Shown here in pieces: positions 45,117 through 53,334 of a stretch of DNA of 62,056 nucleotides. The DNA lies in the NCBI GenBank assembly GCA_017635565.1, contig JAGBLE010000013.1, positions 1 through 62,056 on the forward strand, given 5' to 3'. Numbering within the stretch: the stretch's first letter is position 1; each line of letters opens with the position of its first letter. Position numbers and translations under genes: made by a program. The stretch comes from Bacilli bacterium. Lineage in GTDB: Bacteria; Bacillota_I; Bacilli_A; RFN20; CAG-826. The notes under the pieces are model-generated. The model saw only the letters and a list, made by a program, of their open reading frames with translations. It was not told where the DNA came from and did no database searches.

Positions 45117-46598
45117 ATGCATAAAAATAAATTATATTTATTACTTCTCCCTATTCTCTTAGTAAGTTGCGCTTCAAATAGTCAAAATAACGGTAGCGAA
45201 AAAGAAGAAATAGAAGAGAATTGTTTTATTAAAGAAGATACCACGATCGATTTTTTGTGCATGGCGGATGGAAGTTATCATAATTCGCTTCAAAAAATGA
45301 TTGACGATTTTAAAAAAATCGAACCACACGTTACAGTCCATTTATACAATCCTCAAGGTTCTGGCAACTACACGATGATTGAAAAAACCATTGTTGCTGG
45401 ATTCTTTAAGGAAGATTATCCCGATTTAGCGCAGTGTTATCCAGACAACGTTGTTAAATATATCGATAAAGGATATGCAATCAATATTGACAAATATTTG
45501 AATAATCCTGAATACGGACTAAATAATGAAGAAAAAGAAGATTATATTGAATCATTCTTGCTAGAAGGAACAAATTATTTAGTTGACGGAACTTATTCTC
45601 TTCCATTTTGTAAATCAACCGAACTCCTTTACTATAACGCGGATGCTTTAATTAATCTTGATTTGAGTTCTGTTGATTCCAGCATTAATAACGGCAACCC
45701 ACTTAACGAAGAATATCTCAATAGTTTAACTTGGGAAGAATTATTCGATAAATTATGCCCTGCAATTGTTGCATATAATAATTCTTTATCTATAGAAGAT
45801 AAAATTATGGTGGAAAGTGAAAATTCCGCTGTCTTCACTTATGATTCAGATGAAAACTTCTTCATTACTCTTGCTAACCAATATGGGTATGAATATACAA
45901 GTATTGATGAAAATGGGAAACCAAGCATTGGCTTTAATAACGATGATTTGAAGAATCTAATGAAAAAATTAAAAGTCGCCAAAGATAATAAATATCTTCA
46001 AACAAAATATACATATGAAAATTATGTTTCGTATCTCTTCCAAGGAAGAAATAGCCTATTTACTGTTTCTTCTAACGCTGGATTATCTTATAACCTACCT
46101 CAAGAAAATCAAAAGCAATTCAAAGTTGGAGTGGCTAAAATACCAAGTCCAGAAGGAAAAGAATATTCATCAATTAACCAAGGTCCATCAATTTGTATTC
46201 TTGATCACAAAGATGAAAATCGCGCTTTAACTTCTTTCTTGTTCTGGAAACATATCACAAATAAAGAAAACTCATCATCTTGGGCACTTGATACTGGATA
46301 TATGGGAATTAGAAATAGTTCTTATCAATCTGAAGCATATAATAATGCTTTAATTGTTGATGAAAATTCCTCTTTAGCAGATTTAGCGAAAGCTGCTAAC
46401 TTAGTTAAAATTTCAGAAGTCAGAACTTCAACATTTAACACTCCTATTTTTAAAGGATCAGGAACTGCAAGAACAAATGTTGGATTAATATTAAAAGATT
46501 GCTTATTAAGCACCGACTTAAATAGCGAAATCGATGAAATATTTGAAAAATATTATAACGATACTTATCAATATTTAATTAAATATAACGAGATTTAA
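45117..46598 (+). CDS. Solute-binding lipoprotein (ABC family 1, orphan)
   Basis: Lipoprotein of 493 residues, lipobox LLVSC near residue 18. The mature protein has the periplasmic-binding pattern of carbohydrate ABC systems: TIDFLCMADGSYHNSLQKMI, then AGFFKEDYPDLAQCYPDNV, and a lobe-hinge FWKHITNKENSS near 382. No permease or ATPase gene is next to it. Its divergent neighbour is an HD-GYP receptor, so it may deliver ligand to that sensor or to permeases elsewhere. A TAAAAT -10 box ends six bases before the ATG and no Shine-Dalgarno is present, suggesting a leaderless mRNA. Confidence 0.85.
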   Translation: MHKNKLYLLLLPILLVSCASNSQNNGSEKEEIEENCFIKEDTTIDFLCMADGSYHNSLQKMIDDFKKIEPHVTVHLYNPQGSGNYTMIEKTIVAGFFKEDYPDLAQCYPDNVVKYIDKGYAINIDKYLNNPEYGLNNEEKEDYIESFLLEGTNYLVDGTYSLPFCKSTELLYYNADALINLDLSSVDSSINNGNPLNEEYLNSLTWEELFDKLCPAIVAYNNSLSIEDKIMVESENSAVFTYDSDENFFITLANQYGYEYTSIDENGKPSIGFNNDDLKNLMKKLKVAKDNKYLQTKYTYENYVSYLFQGRNSLFTVSSNAGLSYNLPQENQKQFKVGVAKIPSPEGKEYSSINQGPSICILDHKDENRALTSFLFWKHITNKENSSSWALDTGYMGIRNSSYQSEAYNNALIVDENSSLADLAKAANLVKISEVRTSTFNTPIFKGSGTARTNVGLILKDCLLSTDLNSEIDEIFEKYYNDTYQYLIKYNEI

Positions 46599-46621
46599 GG
46601 TGATATACTTCACCTTATTTT
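46597..46621 (+). terminator. Rho-independent terminator
   Basis: Perfect seven-pair stem AAGGTGA/TCACCTT (46597..46616) followed by ATTTTT. It begins within the stop codon of the solute-binding protein gene. Confidence 0.9.
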
Positions 46622-46646
46622 TATATGAATTTATTTCTCTTTTGTT

Positions 46647-46652
46647 TATAAT
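46647..46652 (+). promoter_or_regulatory. -10 box of the TtcA-like gene
   Basis: Perfect TATAAT ending 12 bases before the ATG at 46665. The predicted start leaves a leader of only about five bases and no Shine-Dalgarno. Confidence 0.5.
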
Positions 46653-46664
46653 GTTTTTCGTAAT

Positions 46665-47510
46665 ATGAAAAGCGAACTAGAAGTAGACATTTATGAACAA
46701 GCTATAACAACAAAATTTCGTCAATTATTATGGTCGAGATTTTTAAAAGCCATTCACGAATTTAAACTCATCAGTGAAGGAGACAAAATTTGCGTTTGTA
46801 TTTCTGGTGGAAAAGATTCAATGATTATGGCAAAGATGTTTATGTGCTTACAAAAATTCATGAACTTTAAATTTGAAGTGAAATATCTCGTCATGAATCC
46901 TGGTTATAATTCTCTTAATCTTGAAATGATAAAAAAGAATCTAAAAACCCTCAACATCCCCGCTGAAATACATGAAACAAACATCTTTGAAATCGCTAAT
47001 GCACAAGATAAAAGTCCTTGTTTCTTATGCGCTAAAATGAGAAGAGGAGCCTTATATAACATCGCTAAAAGTATGGGGTGTAATAAAATCGCTTTAGGCC
47101 ACCATTATGATGATGTCATTGAAACAACTTTAATGAATATGTTATCAAGTGGGTCTTTCCAAACCATGCTTCCTAAACTTCATTCCACTAATTATGAAGG
47201 AATGGAATTAATTAGACCTCTATATTACATAAGAGAAAAAGATATCATCAGATTTAGCAAAGAATTTAATCTCAATTTCATTCAATGTGCCTGTCGCTTT
47301 ACTGAGAGTTACACTCATAGTGAAGACGGAATTGGAGAAAGTAGAAGAAGATATATTAAAAATTTAATTAAGGAAATAAAAAAAGAAATTCCCGATGTCG
47401 AGAAAAATCTTTTTTCTTCCGCAAACAATGTCACATTTGACATGATTCTTGGATATAAAGTAAATAGTGTTTATCATTCATATCTTGAAAATTATGATGA
47501 TGATAAATAA
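46665..47510 (+). CDS. TtcA-family tRNA 2-thiolation protein (PP-loop ATPase)
   Basis: N-type ATP pyrophosphatase of 281 residues. The PP-loop SGGKDSM is near residue 46. CFLCAKMRRG near 118 gives the CxxC pair and QCACRF near 208 the third cysteine, matching the three-cysteine 4Fe-4S site of TtcA, which makes 2-thiocytidine at tRNA position 32. LGHHYDDVIETTLMNML is the second substrate motif. The gene seems monocistronic and lies convergent to the transporter-amidase fusion, whose possible link to tRNA queuosine is interesting but unproven. Other PP-loop thiolases of the TtcA/TtuA group are possible. Confidence 0.85.
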   Translation: MKSELEVDIYEQAITTKFRQLLWSRFLKAIHEFKLISEGDKICVCISGGKDSMIMAKMFMCLQKFMNFKFEVKYLVMNPGYNSLNLEMIKKNLKTLNIPAEIHETNIFEIANAQDKSPCFLCAKMRRGALYNIAKSMGCNKIALGHHYDDVIETTLMNMLSSGSFQTMLPKLHSTNYEGMELIRPLYYIREKDIIRFSKEFNLNFIQCACRFTESYTHSEDGIGESRRRYIKNLIKEIKKEIPDVEKNLFSSANNVTFDMILGYKVNSVYHSYLENYDDDK

Positions 47511-47515
47511 TTGAT

Positions 47516-49648
47516 TTACTTTTTAAAAGGGTAAACCTTTTCAAAATTGCTTGCTAATTGTAAGACCGTTTCATCTTCCATATATTTACCAATTATTTGT
47601 AATCCGATTGGAAGATGATGTTTTCCTAAGCCAATAGGAACAGAGCAAGCAGGATTTCCAACAAAATTAACAATAAAGGTCATCGCAAACCCAATTAATG
47701 GATCAATTTTTTGACCGTTAATCATTTCTGGTCCTTTTGTATTATTGTTCTTATCGTTTTTAACAGGCATACAGCAGCTAACTGGAGAAATAATTAAATC
47801 ATAATCTTTAAAGACTTCATCAAAGGCGTTTTTGATTGCTTCTTTTGCTTCACCATATTTCACTAATTTATCTTTTTCTTTGATTGCTCTTTCGTTCCAA
47901 TAAAGTAATTCTTTTGGTAAACCTTTTTCTAAATCTAATCCTTTATTTTTATATTCTAAGCATTCACTTGCAGATTCTTGAGAAATCGCAATTCCCCAAA
48001 GTTCAGATAATTCATTGTTGGTGTAGCGGATATCAAAATTTACTCGATCCACTATCGCCCCATATTTTTCTAAGGATTTAGCTTTTTTATAAACTTTCTT
48101 TTTGATTTGATTTTCCACAGGGAAAATTCCAAAATCATCAGTGTAAGCAATCTTCATTCCTTTGATTGGTTTATCTAAGAATGACAAATAATCAACATTT
48201 TCTTTTTCTTCACTAAATGGGTCGCTACTATCAAAACGTTGCATTTCATTAAGTAAAATTGCAGTGTCTTTAACTGATTTTGTTAATCCACCATTTTGAC
48301 AAAATGGGAAATAATTTGGATCAACACTACTAGCGTAATGGATTGGAACAGTTCCAGTAGATGCTTTATAGCCAAATATTCCAGTCCAACTTGCAGGAAC
48401 TCTTATCGATCCTCCAGCATCTCCTCCTTCAGCAATTGGAAGTAAACCAGCGCTTACCGCAGCGGCACTTCCTCCACTTGATCCACCGGAATTATATTTT
48501 AGGTTATATGGGTTTTTAGTTGCCCCATATCTTAAATTGTCACAAGTTCCTCTAAATCCATATGTCGGAGCGTTACATTTTCCTATCGCAATTCCGCCTA
48601 ATTTTTCCATCGCTTCACAAAATAAGGAATCACTACTATCAATCCTATCAAGAGAAGGAATTCCTCCACAGCTATTACTCCATCCTTTTTTTGAATCTAA
48701 AAAATCTTTTAAGCCAAAAGGAACTCCAGCGAAAGGTCCAACATATTCTCCATTATTAATTCTTTTTTCTAATTCAAGTGCTTTACTTTCTGCCTCATCA
48801 AATTTTGTATAAGTAAAAGCATTAATCTTTTTATTATATTTATTTATTCTTCTTTCAAAATATTGAACAACTTCTAAAGGAGTTAAGATGCGGTTATTAA
48901 CTAATTCTCCTATTTCAAAGGCTGACATCTTTTCTAATTCATAAGTTGTTTTAATATATTCTTCTCCAACACGATTATCTTTCCAATATTTTGAAACTCG
49001 ATATCCAATTGGGGTAAAGATAATCTCGCTGAATAGTTCGATAATTGCTCCTAATACTGATGCACCAAGACATTGCCAAATTGTCCAACGAACTTGAATA
49101 GCAAAAGGAATATAAGGTAAAACATAGAAAGCGAGAAAGACAAATAAGAAATTATCCACTATTTGACCTAAAAAAGTCGAAATATGGCTTCTTAAAGTAA
49201 ATGCAATTCTTCCATCAGGATTACGTTTAATCCTTTTTCCAACAAAAACATTAACGTAATTATTGGTTAAGGCGGAAATAATAAAGGCAACTGTGCTCGC
49301 TAATAAAATTGACCACGAACTAAATGCAAAGACGTCATATTTAGGATTATTTAAAGCAACGCTTACTGAAAAGAAAGCTAATCCAACAATAAGATTAATA
49401 GTGACCGCTAATATCGATAAATAATTAGCAGCTTTAGCCCCAAAGTGTTTTGTCACAACATCAAGGATCAAAAAAGAGAGCCAAGATATGCATATTCCCG
49501 CATTGATTGCTAAAAACGGAAGGGAAACGAGTTGATATTGGGCGAGAATATTCATCCCAACAATTGTTAAACAAAAAAGAATAACTACAGTTTTAGGAAC
49601 GGCCTTAAACAAAAGAGTTATTCTTTTGAAAATAGAATAATTTTTCAT
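47516..49648 (-). CDS. Fusion: YhhQ/VUT-type transporter + amidase-signature enzyme
   Basis: One open frame of 710 residues joins two families. Residues 1-235 are six membrane helices of the YhhQ/VUT family, known as queuosine-precursor transporters; the signature 'SxxxxxxGQxxDxxxF' appears as SHISTFLGQIVDNFLF near 155-170. Residues about 236-710 are an amidase-signature hydrolase (GatA-like fold): Lys in FGLKDF near 312, the Gly/Ser-rich KYNSGGSSGGSAAAV near 388, and GGDAGGSIRVPAS near 408 with the cis-Ser and nucleophile Ser. All triad residues look intact, facing the cytosol. A promoter and a structured leader precede it. The chemical substrate is unknown. Confidence 0.9.
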   Translation of the reverse strand: MKNYSIFKRITLLFKAVPKTVVILFCLTIVGMNILAQYQLVSLPFLAINAGICISWLSFLILDVVTKHFGAKAANYLSILAVTINLIVGLAFFSVSVALNNPKYDVFAFSSWSILLASTVAFIISALTNNYVNVFVGKRIKRNPDGRIAFTLRSHISTFLGQIVDNFLFVFLAFYVLPYIPFAIQVRWTIWQCLGASVLGAIIELFSEIIFTPIGYRVSKYWKDNRVGEEYIKTTYELEKMSAFEIGELVNNRILTPLEVVQYFERRINKYNKKINAFTYTKFDEAESKALELEKRINNGEYVGPFAGVPFGLKDFLDSKKGWSNSCGGIPSLDRIDSSDSLFCEAMEKLGGIAIGKCNAPTYGFRGTCDNLRYGATKNPYNLKYNSGGSSGGSAAAVSAGLLPIAEGGDAGGSIRVPASWTGIFGYKASTGTVPIHYASSVDPNYFPFCQNGGLTKSVKDTAILLNEMQRFDSSDPFSEEKENVDYLSFLDKPIKGMKIAYTDDFGIFPVENQIKKKVYKKAKSLEKYGAIVDRVNFDIRYTNNELSELWGIAISQESASECLEYKNKGLDLEKGLPKELLYWNERAIKEKDKLVKYGEAKEAIKNAFDEVFKDYDLIISPVSCCMPVKNDKNNNTKGPEMINGQKIDPLIGFAMTFIVNFVGNPACSVPIGLGKHHLPIGLQIIGKYMEDETVLQLASNFEKVYPFKK

Positions 49649-49672
49649 AAATCTCCTTGGTTTTATTTTATA

Positions 49673-49703
49673 TAGCGAAGGATTTAGAGGCCGAACTCCG
49701 CTA
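49673..49703 (-). ncRNA. Structured 5' leader, candidate riboswitch
   Basis: The predicted transcript starts at about 49703 with an eight-pair hairpin, TAGCGGAG/CTTCGCTA, and a 15-base loop. An A-rich tail follows, then AAGGAG (49658..49653) and the ATG. The loop end and 3' arm, AAATCCTT (49685..49678), can instead pair with AAGGAGATTT over the ribosome site, leaving a two-base bulge. The two folds exclude each other. The layout resembles small preQ1-I switches, but the conserved bases of that class are not matched. Confidence 0.45.
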
Positions 49704-49709
49704 GAGGAT

Positions 49710-49737
49710 ATTATACCCCTTTAATCAAATTAAACAA
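49710..49737 (-). promoter_or_regulatory. Promoter of the transporter-amidase gene
   Basis: Minus-strand TTGTTT (49737..49732), spacer 16, perfect TATAAT (49715..49710). The expected start base coincides with the first base of the leader hairpin. Confidence 0.7.
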
Positions 49738-49830
49738 CATACTTATACATTCATTTATTTATTTGGGAAAAGTAATCTACCATTTTTATTAGCTATTTTG
49801 TTACTTTTAGTAAACTGTTCAAAGGAAATA

Positions 49831-49849
49831 AAAAGGAGGAGCCTCTTTT
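49831..49849 (-). terminator. Second hairpin with T-run downstream of the Na/Pi gene
   Basis: AAAA-GAGG pairs with CCTC-TTTT around a two-base loop with one bulge; on the minus strand it is followed by TTTT and TATTT. It lies about 50 bases beyond the main terminator and could end a short RNA. Confidence 0.45.
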
Positions 49850-49881
49850 AACATGGGGAAACCTGGGTAAGCTTCAACTTA

Positions 49882-49915
49882 AAAAGGTGATGTGCATCAG
49901 TTCATATCACCTTTT
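49882..49915. terminator. Strong terminator of the Na/Pi cotransporter gene
   Basis: Perfect ten-pair stem AAAAGGTGAT/ATCACCTTTT with a 14-base loop, five bases past the stop at 49921, T-rich on both sides. The space from here to 49740 holds only the second hairpin and no credible gene. Confidence 0.9.
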
Positions 49916-49920
49916 ATTAT

Positions 49921-51567
49921 TTAAAGAGCTTTACTAATTTGATCTCCAGTTGGGTTTTGAGAAGAGAAGCCAATATTAACGATGTGGTCTCCCACTCTTT
50001 CAAGAGATGAGATAATCACGGTGTAAAATGCGCCTAATTCAATCGTACAGTTATTTTGTGATAATCTTTCAAAGTGTTTTGCGGAGAACTCTTCTTTATA
50101 AGCATCGGTTTTTTCTTCTAAAAGATTAAGTTCATCAAGTTTTTCTTGATTTGGATTTTCGAATAATTCAATCGCTAAAGAATACATCTTTTCGATTGTG
50201 TCCACCATCATTCTAAGTTCATTTCTTGCTTCTGAAGAAAAATGCAATTCATCATTTTTCATTTTTAATGAGTCATCAGCGAAGTTTTTCGCATAGTCTC
50301 CAATTCTTTCAATATCATTTACAACATGGAAATAACTACCAAGAATTTTTTCATCTTTTTCACCAAGCAAAGGTGAAAGCTTAATTAAAAATTTAGTGAT
50401 AACGTTATTCATATAATCGATTTCATCTTCATGAACGCCAATTTCTTTAATGTTATCCCCTTTTTGAGAATATAATTCATCAATTCCTTTTTTAAAGTTT
50501 TCTTGGGCAAGTAACGCCATGTTTAATATTTCTTTCTTTACTTGTTCCATTGCAATTGATGGGGTTTGTAATAATCTTTCATCAATATATTTGATAACAT
50601 GTTCTCTTTCATCTTTTTTATCTTTGATAACTATTTCAGCAATTCTCACTAAATATTTAATGAAAGGAATAAGTATTAATGTCGTTGAAACATTAAATGC
50701 GATATGGAAAATTGCGATTTCAATCGCATAGTTATTACCAAAAGCGTTATTTAAAAAATTAACGATTGGGGTTTTAAAAATCCAAACAAATGTTGTGAAT
50801 ATAGTAACTCCAATAACATTAAACAATAAGTGAATTAAGCCGGTTCTTTTTGCATTTGCACTAGTGCCAATCGTAGCAATTAAAGCTGTAATACAAGTTC
50901 CAATATTTGCTCCTAGAATAATAAATAATCCACTTTCAAAAGGCATTGCCCCACTTGACACCATAACAATAACTAAACCAGTCATCGCGCTTGAAGACTG
51001 CATTATCGCGGTAAAAACAATGCCTAAAAGTAATAAGAGTAAAGGAAAATCAATTCCAGAGAAAATATTCTGTATTGCTTCTTTAATTTCGTTGTTGTTA
51101 AAAGAAGCGCTCATTAAATCAAGGCCAATAAAAATTAAGCCAAGACCACAAATAATTCCACCTATATTTTTGACTTTGTCATTTTTGAAAAATTGCATCA
51201 TTACACCAATAAAGGCTAATACTGATGCATATATTCCAACATCAAAGCTTGATAATGAGACTAATAAGCCAGTAACGGTCGTACCAATGTTAGCGCCCAT
51301 AATGACTGATGTCGCTTGGAAGAGAGTCATCGTTCCAATATTAACAAAACCAATCGTCATCACGGTTGTAGCGGCACTTGATTGAATGATTCCAGTAACA
51401 AGAGCACCAATACCAACGCCTAAAAAACGATTCTTTGTAATCTTGCCAATTAATCTTTTCATTCCTGGGCCAGCAACTTTTTGCAAAGAATGAGAAAGCA
51501 TATTCATTCCAACAATAAAGACACCAACTCCAGCAAGTAACGCCAAAATGCTATTAAATATGACCAT
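49921..51567 (-). CDS. Na+/phosphate cotransporter (NptA/PhoU-domain family)
   Basis: Membrane transporter of 548 residues. The inverted-repeat transport core carries the paired motifs GIIQSSAATTVMTIGF near residue 62 and MQSSSAMTGLVIVM near 188, plus GANIGTTVT and GANIGTCIT. The C-terminal 200 residues form a cytosolic helical PhoU-like domain. It imports phosphate with sodium, which would use the gradient made by the OadB pump. The ATG at 51567 has AAAGGG seven bases upstream; a GTG six codons earlier is less likely. The leader contains several inverted repeats. Confidence 0.93.
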   Translation of the reverse strand: MVIFNSILALLAGVGVFIVGMNMLSHSLQKVAGPGMKRLIGKITKNRFLGVGIGALVTGIIQSSAATTVMTIGFVNIGTMTLFQATSVIMGANIGTTVTGLLVSLSSFDVGIYASVLAFIGVMMQFFKNDKVKNIGGIICGLGLIFIGLDLMSASFNNNEIKEAIQNIFSGIDFPLLLLLLGIVFTAIMQSSSAMTGLVIVMVSSGAMPFESGLFIILGANIGTCITALIATIGTSANAKRTGLIHLLFNVIGVTIFTTFVWIFKTPIVNFLNNAFGNNYAIEIAIFHIAFNVSTTLILIPFIKYLVRIAEIVIKDKKDEREHVIKYIDERLLQTPSIAMEQVKKEILNMALLAQENFKKGIDELYSQKGDNIKEIGVHEDEIDYMNNVITKFLIKLSPLLGEKDEKILGSYFHVVNDIERIGDYAKNFADDSLKMKNDELHFSSEARNELRMMVDTIEKMYSLAIELFENPNQEKLDELNLLEEKTDAYKEEFSAKHFERLSQNNCTIELGAFYTVIISSLERVGDHIVNIGFSSQNPTGDQISKAL

Positions 51568-51617
51568 TGCTAATCCCTTTCTCACCTAATCTAAGTTTTA
51601 TAACCTAGACTTTTAGC

Positions 51618-51708
51618 TTAGTGATTTAAATAAGATTTATTCACTAAACTTATTTTATGCTAACAAAATTAATTTTTGATAACAATAACCTTGGTGGATT
51701 TTAGCATA
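51618..51708. repeat. Inverted repeats between the ABC ATPase and Na/Pi genes
   Basis: Two inverted repeats: TTAGTGA/TCACTAA (51618..51624 with 51641..51647) and TATGCTAA/TTAGCATA (51656..51663 with 51701..51708). They may fold the leader of the Na/Pi gene or end the ATPase transcript; neither has a clear T-run. Confidence 0.4.
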
Positions 51709-51718
51709 ATTTTTCTCA

Positions 51719-53323
51719 TTATTTGATTCTTTCTGTGGTTTCTTTATCAAAGAAATAAAGTATGTCTTTATTGATGTTAAATGTTATCTCTGCTTCACTT
51801 TTTGGTTTGGTTTTTGTTGAAGATTTAAGAAGCAATCTTTGACCATTTAAATAAGTATAGATAACCAATTCATATCCTAATAATTCAACATAATCACAGG
51901 TAGAAGAGATGTCATTAGATAAATCTTCGTTTGTCGCTTCACCCTTAAGATAAATATTTTCTGGTCTAATACCTAAAACAACTTCTCCTTCATGATTTTC
52001 TAATAACTTTTGTTGTTCTTTAGTTAGATCAATCTTAATTTCTTTTTCACCAGGTATAACAAAATATCCATTTTCATATTTACCATCGAGGAAATTCATA
52101 CTTGGAGAACCGATAAATCCACCGACAAACATATTGACAGGATTGTCATATACTTCTGTTGGTGTTCCGATTTGTTGAACATATCCATCTTTCATAATGA
52201 CGATACGGTCCGCCATTGTCATCGCTTCAGTTTGGTCATGAGTAACATAAATTGTTGTCGCTCCAACTCTTTCGTGTATTTTAATGATTTCGCTTCTGGT
52301 TTGAACTCTTAATTTTGCATCCAAGTTACTTAAAGGTTCATCCATTAGGAAGACCTTTGGATGTCTAACAATTGCTCTACCAAGGGCTACTCTTTGACGT
52401 TGGCCACCACTTAATGCAGCAGGTTTTCTAAATAAGAACCTCTCTAAATCTAATATCTTAGATGCTTTATAAACTTCTAAATCAATTTCATAAGCACTAT
52501 ATTTGCGATATTTAGTCAAAGGCACTTCATTATTTTTGAGATATTCTAATTCTTTTTCTAAGTTCTGAATTTGGTTTTCTTTTTGAGAAACGCTATCTTC
52601 AAAAATCTTTATCGCCAATTCTAATTTCTCAATATATTTCTTTTCTTTTTCAGCTTTTTTCTCATCAGCTTCATTACTGAGTTCAACTTTTGTTTTTTCT
52701 AATTCATCTTTATATAAAGCAAGTTCTTTATTGTTTTTTTGAACTTGATTAGATATTTTTTTGATTTCATTTTCGTGTTCTTTAATATCTAGTTCATTAA
52801 TTCCAATCTTTTGTTTATATAGTTGTTTAATTTTTTCTTCGTTAGCGAATATTTCTTGATAGATTTGATCTCTTTCTAGTAGCAAATCCTTAGCTTCGTT
52901 TTTCTTACTTATTTGGCGATTAAGCTTTTTAATTTGTCTTAAAAGTTCGTAATTCTTTTTTCTGATTTCATCAATTTCTGGATTTTCTTCGTAAATTGGG
53001 AATTTGACTTTTCTTAATTTCAAAGCAAACGCCATATTTTGATAGACAGTCATATGAGGATAAAGAGCGTAGCTTTGGAAAACCATCGCGATATCACGGT
53101 CTTTAGGAGCGACATTATTAACAAATAAGCCATCAATTAATAATTGACCACTTGTAATATCTTCAAGTCCTGCCACCATTCTTAATGTTGTGGATTTACC
53201 ACATCCAGAAGGTCCAACAAAAACAATGAATTCTTTGTCTTTAACTTCTAAATTGAAATTAAATACTGCTTGAACACCATTTGGATAAATTTTATTGATA
53301 TCCTTAAATAAGAGATTTGCCAT
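51719..53323 (-). CDS. Sugar ABC transporter ATPase (MsmK/UgpC type) with coiled-coil insertion
   Basis: ABC ATPase of 534 residues, about 160 longer than MalK/MsmK. Walker A GPSGCGKST is near residue 37 and the Q-loop segment VFQSYALYPHMTVYQNMAFA near 82. From about residue 105 to 285 there is a charged, Lys/Glu-rich coiled coil inside the helical subdomain. The signature LSGGQRQRVALGRA is near 303 and Walker B VFLMDEPLSNLDAK near 325. The C-terminal OB-fold regulatory domain follows. It energises the two permeases encoded at 57546..59398. Mycoplasma homologues carry a comparable insertion. It ends the carbohydrate locus. Confidence 0.94.
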   Translation of the reverse strand: MANLLFKDINKIYPNGVQAVFNFNLEVKDKEFIVFVGPSGCGKSTTLRMVAGLEDITSGQLLIDGLFVNNVAPKDRDIAMVFQSYALYPHMTVYQNMAFALKLRKVKFPIYEENPEIDEIRKKNYELLRQIKKLNRQISKKNEAKDLLLERDQIYQEIFANEEKIKQLYKQKIGINELDIKEHENEIKKISNQVQKNNKELALYKDELEKTKVELSNEADEKKAEKEKKYIEKLELAIKIFEDSVSQKENQIQNLEKELEYLKNNEVPLTKYRKYSAYEIDLEVYKASKILDLERFLFRKPAALSGGQRQRVALGRAIVRHPKVFLMDEPLSNLDAKLRVQTRSEIIKIHERVGATTIYVTHDQTEAMTMADRIVIMKDGYVQQIGTPTEVYDNPVNMFVGGFIGSPSMNFLDGKYENGYFVIPGEKEIKIDLTKEQQKLLENHEGEVVLGIRPENIYLKGEATNEDLSNDISSTCDYVELLGYELVIYTYLNGQRLLLKSSTKTKPKSEAEITFNINKDILYFFDKETTERIK

Positions 53324-53334
53324 GAATATTCCTC

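Noticed and set aside
49673-49703. Direct call of the leader as a preQ1-I riboswitch
   Set aside because: The shape fits but the conserved loop and tail bases do not, so only a candidate structured leader is reported.
49853-49870. Five-codon frame after a perfect Shine-Dalgarno
   Set aside because: Too short to support as a gene; the Shine-Dalgarno-like bases belong to a hairpin.
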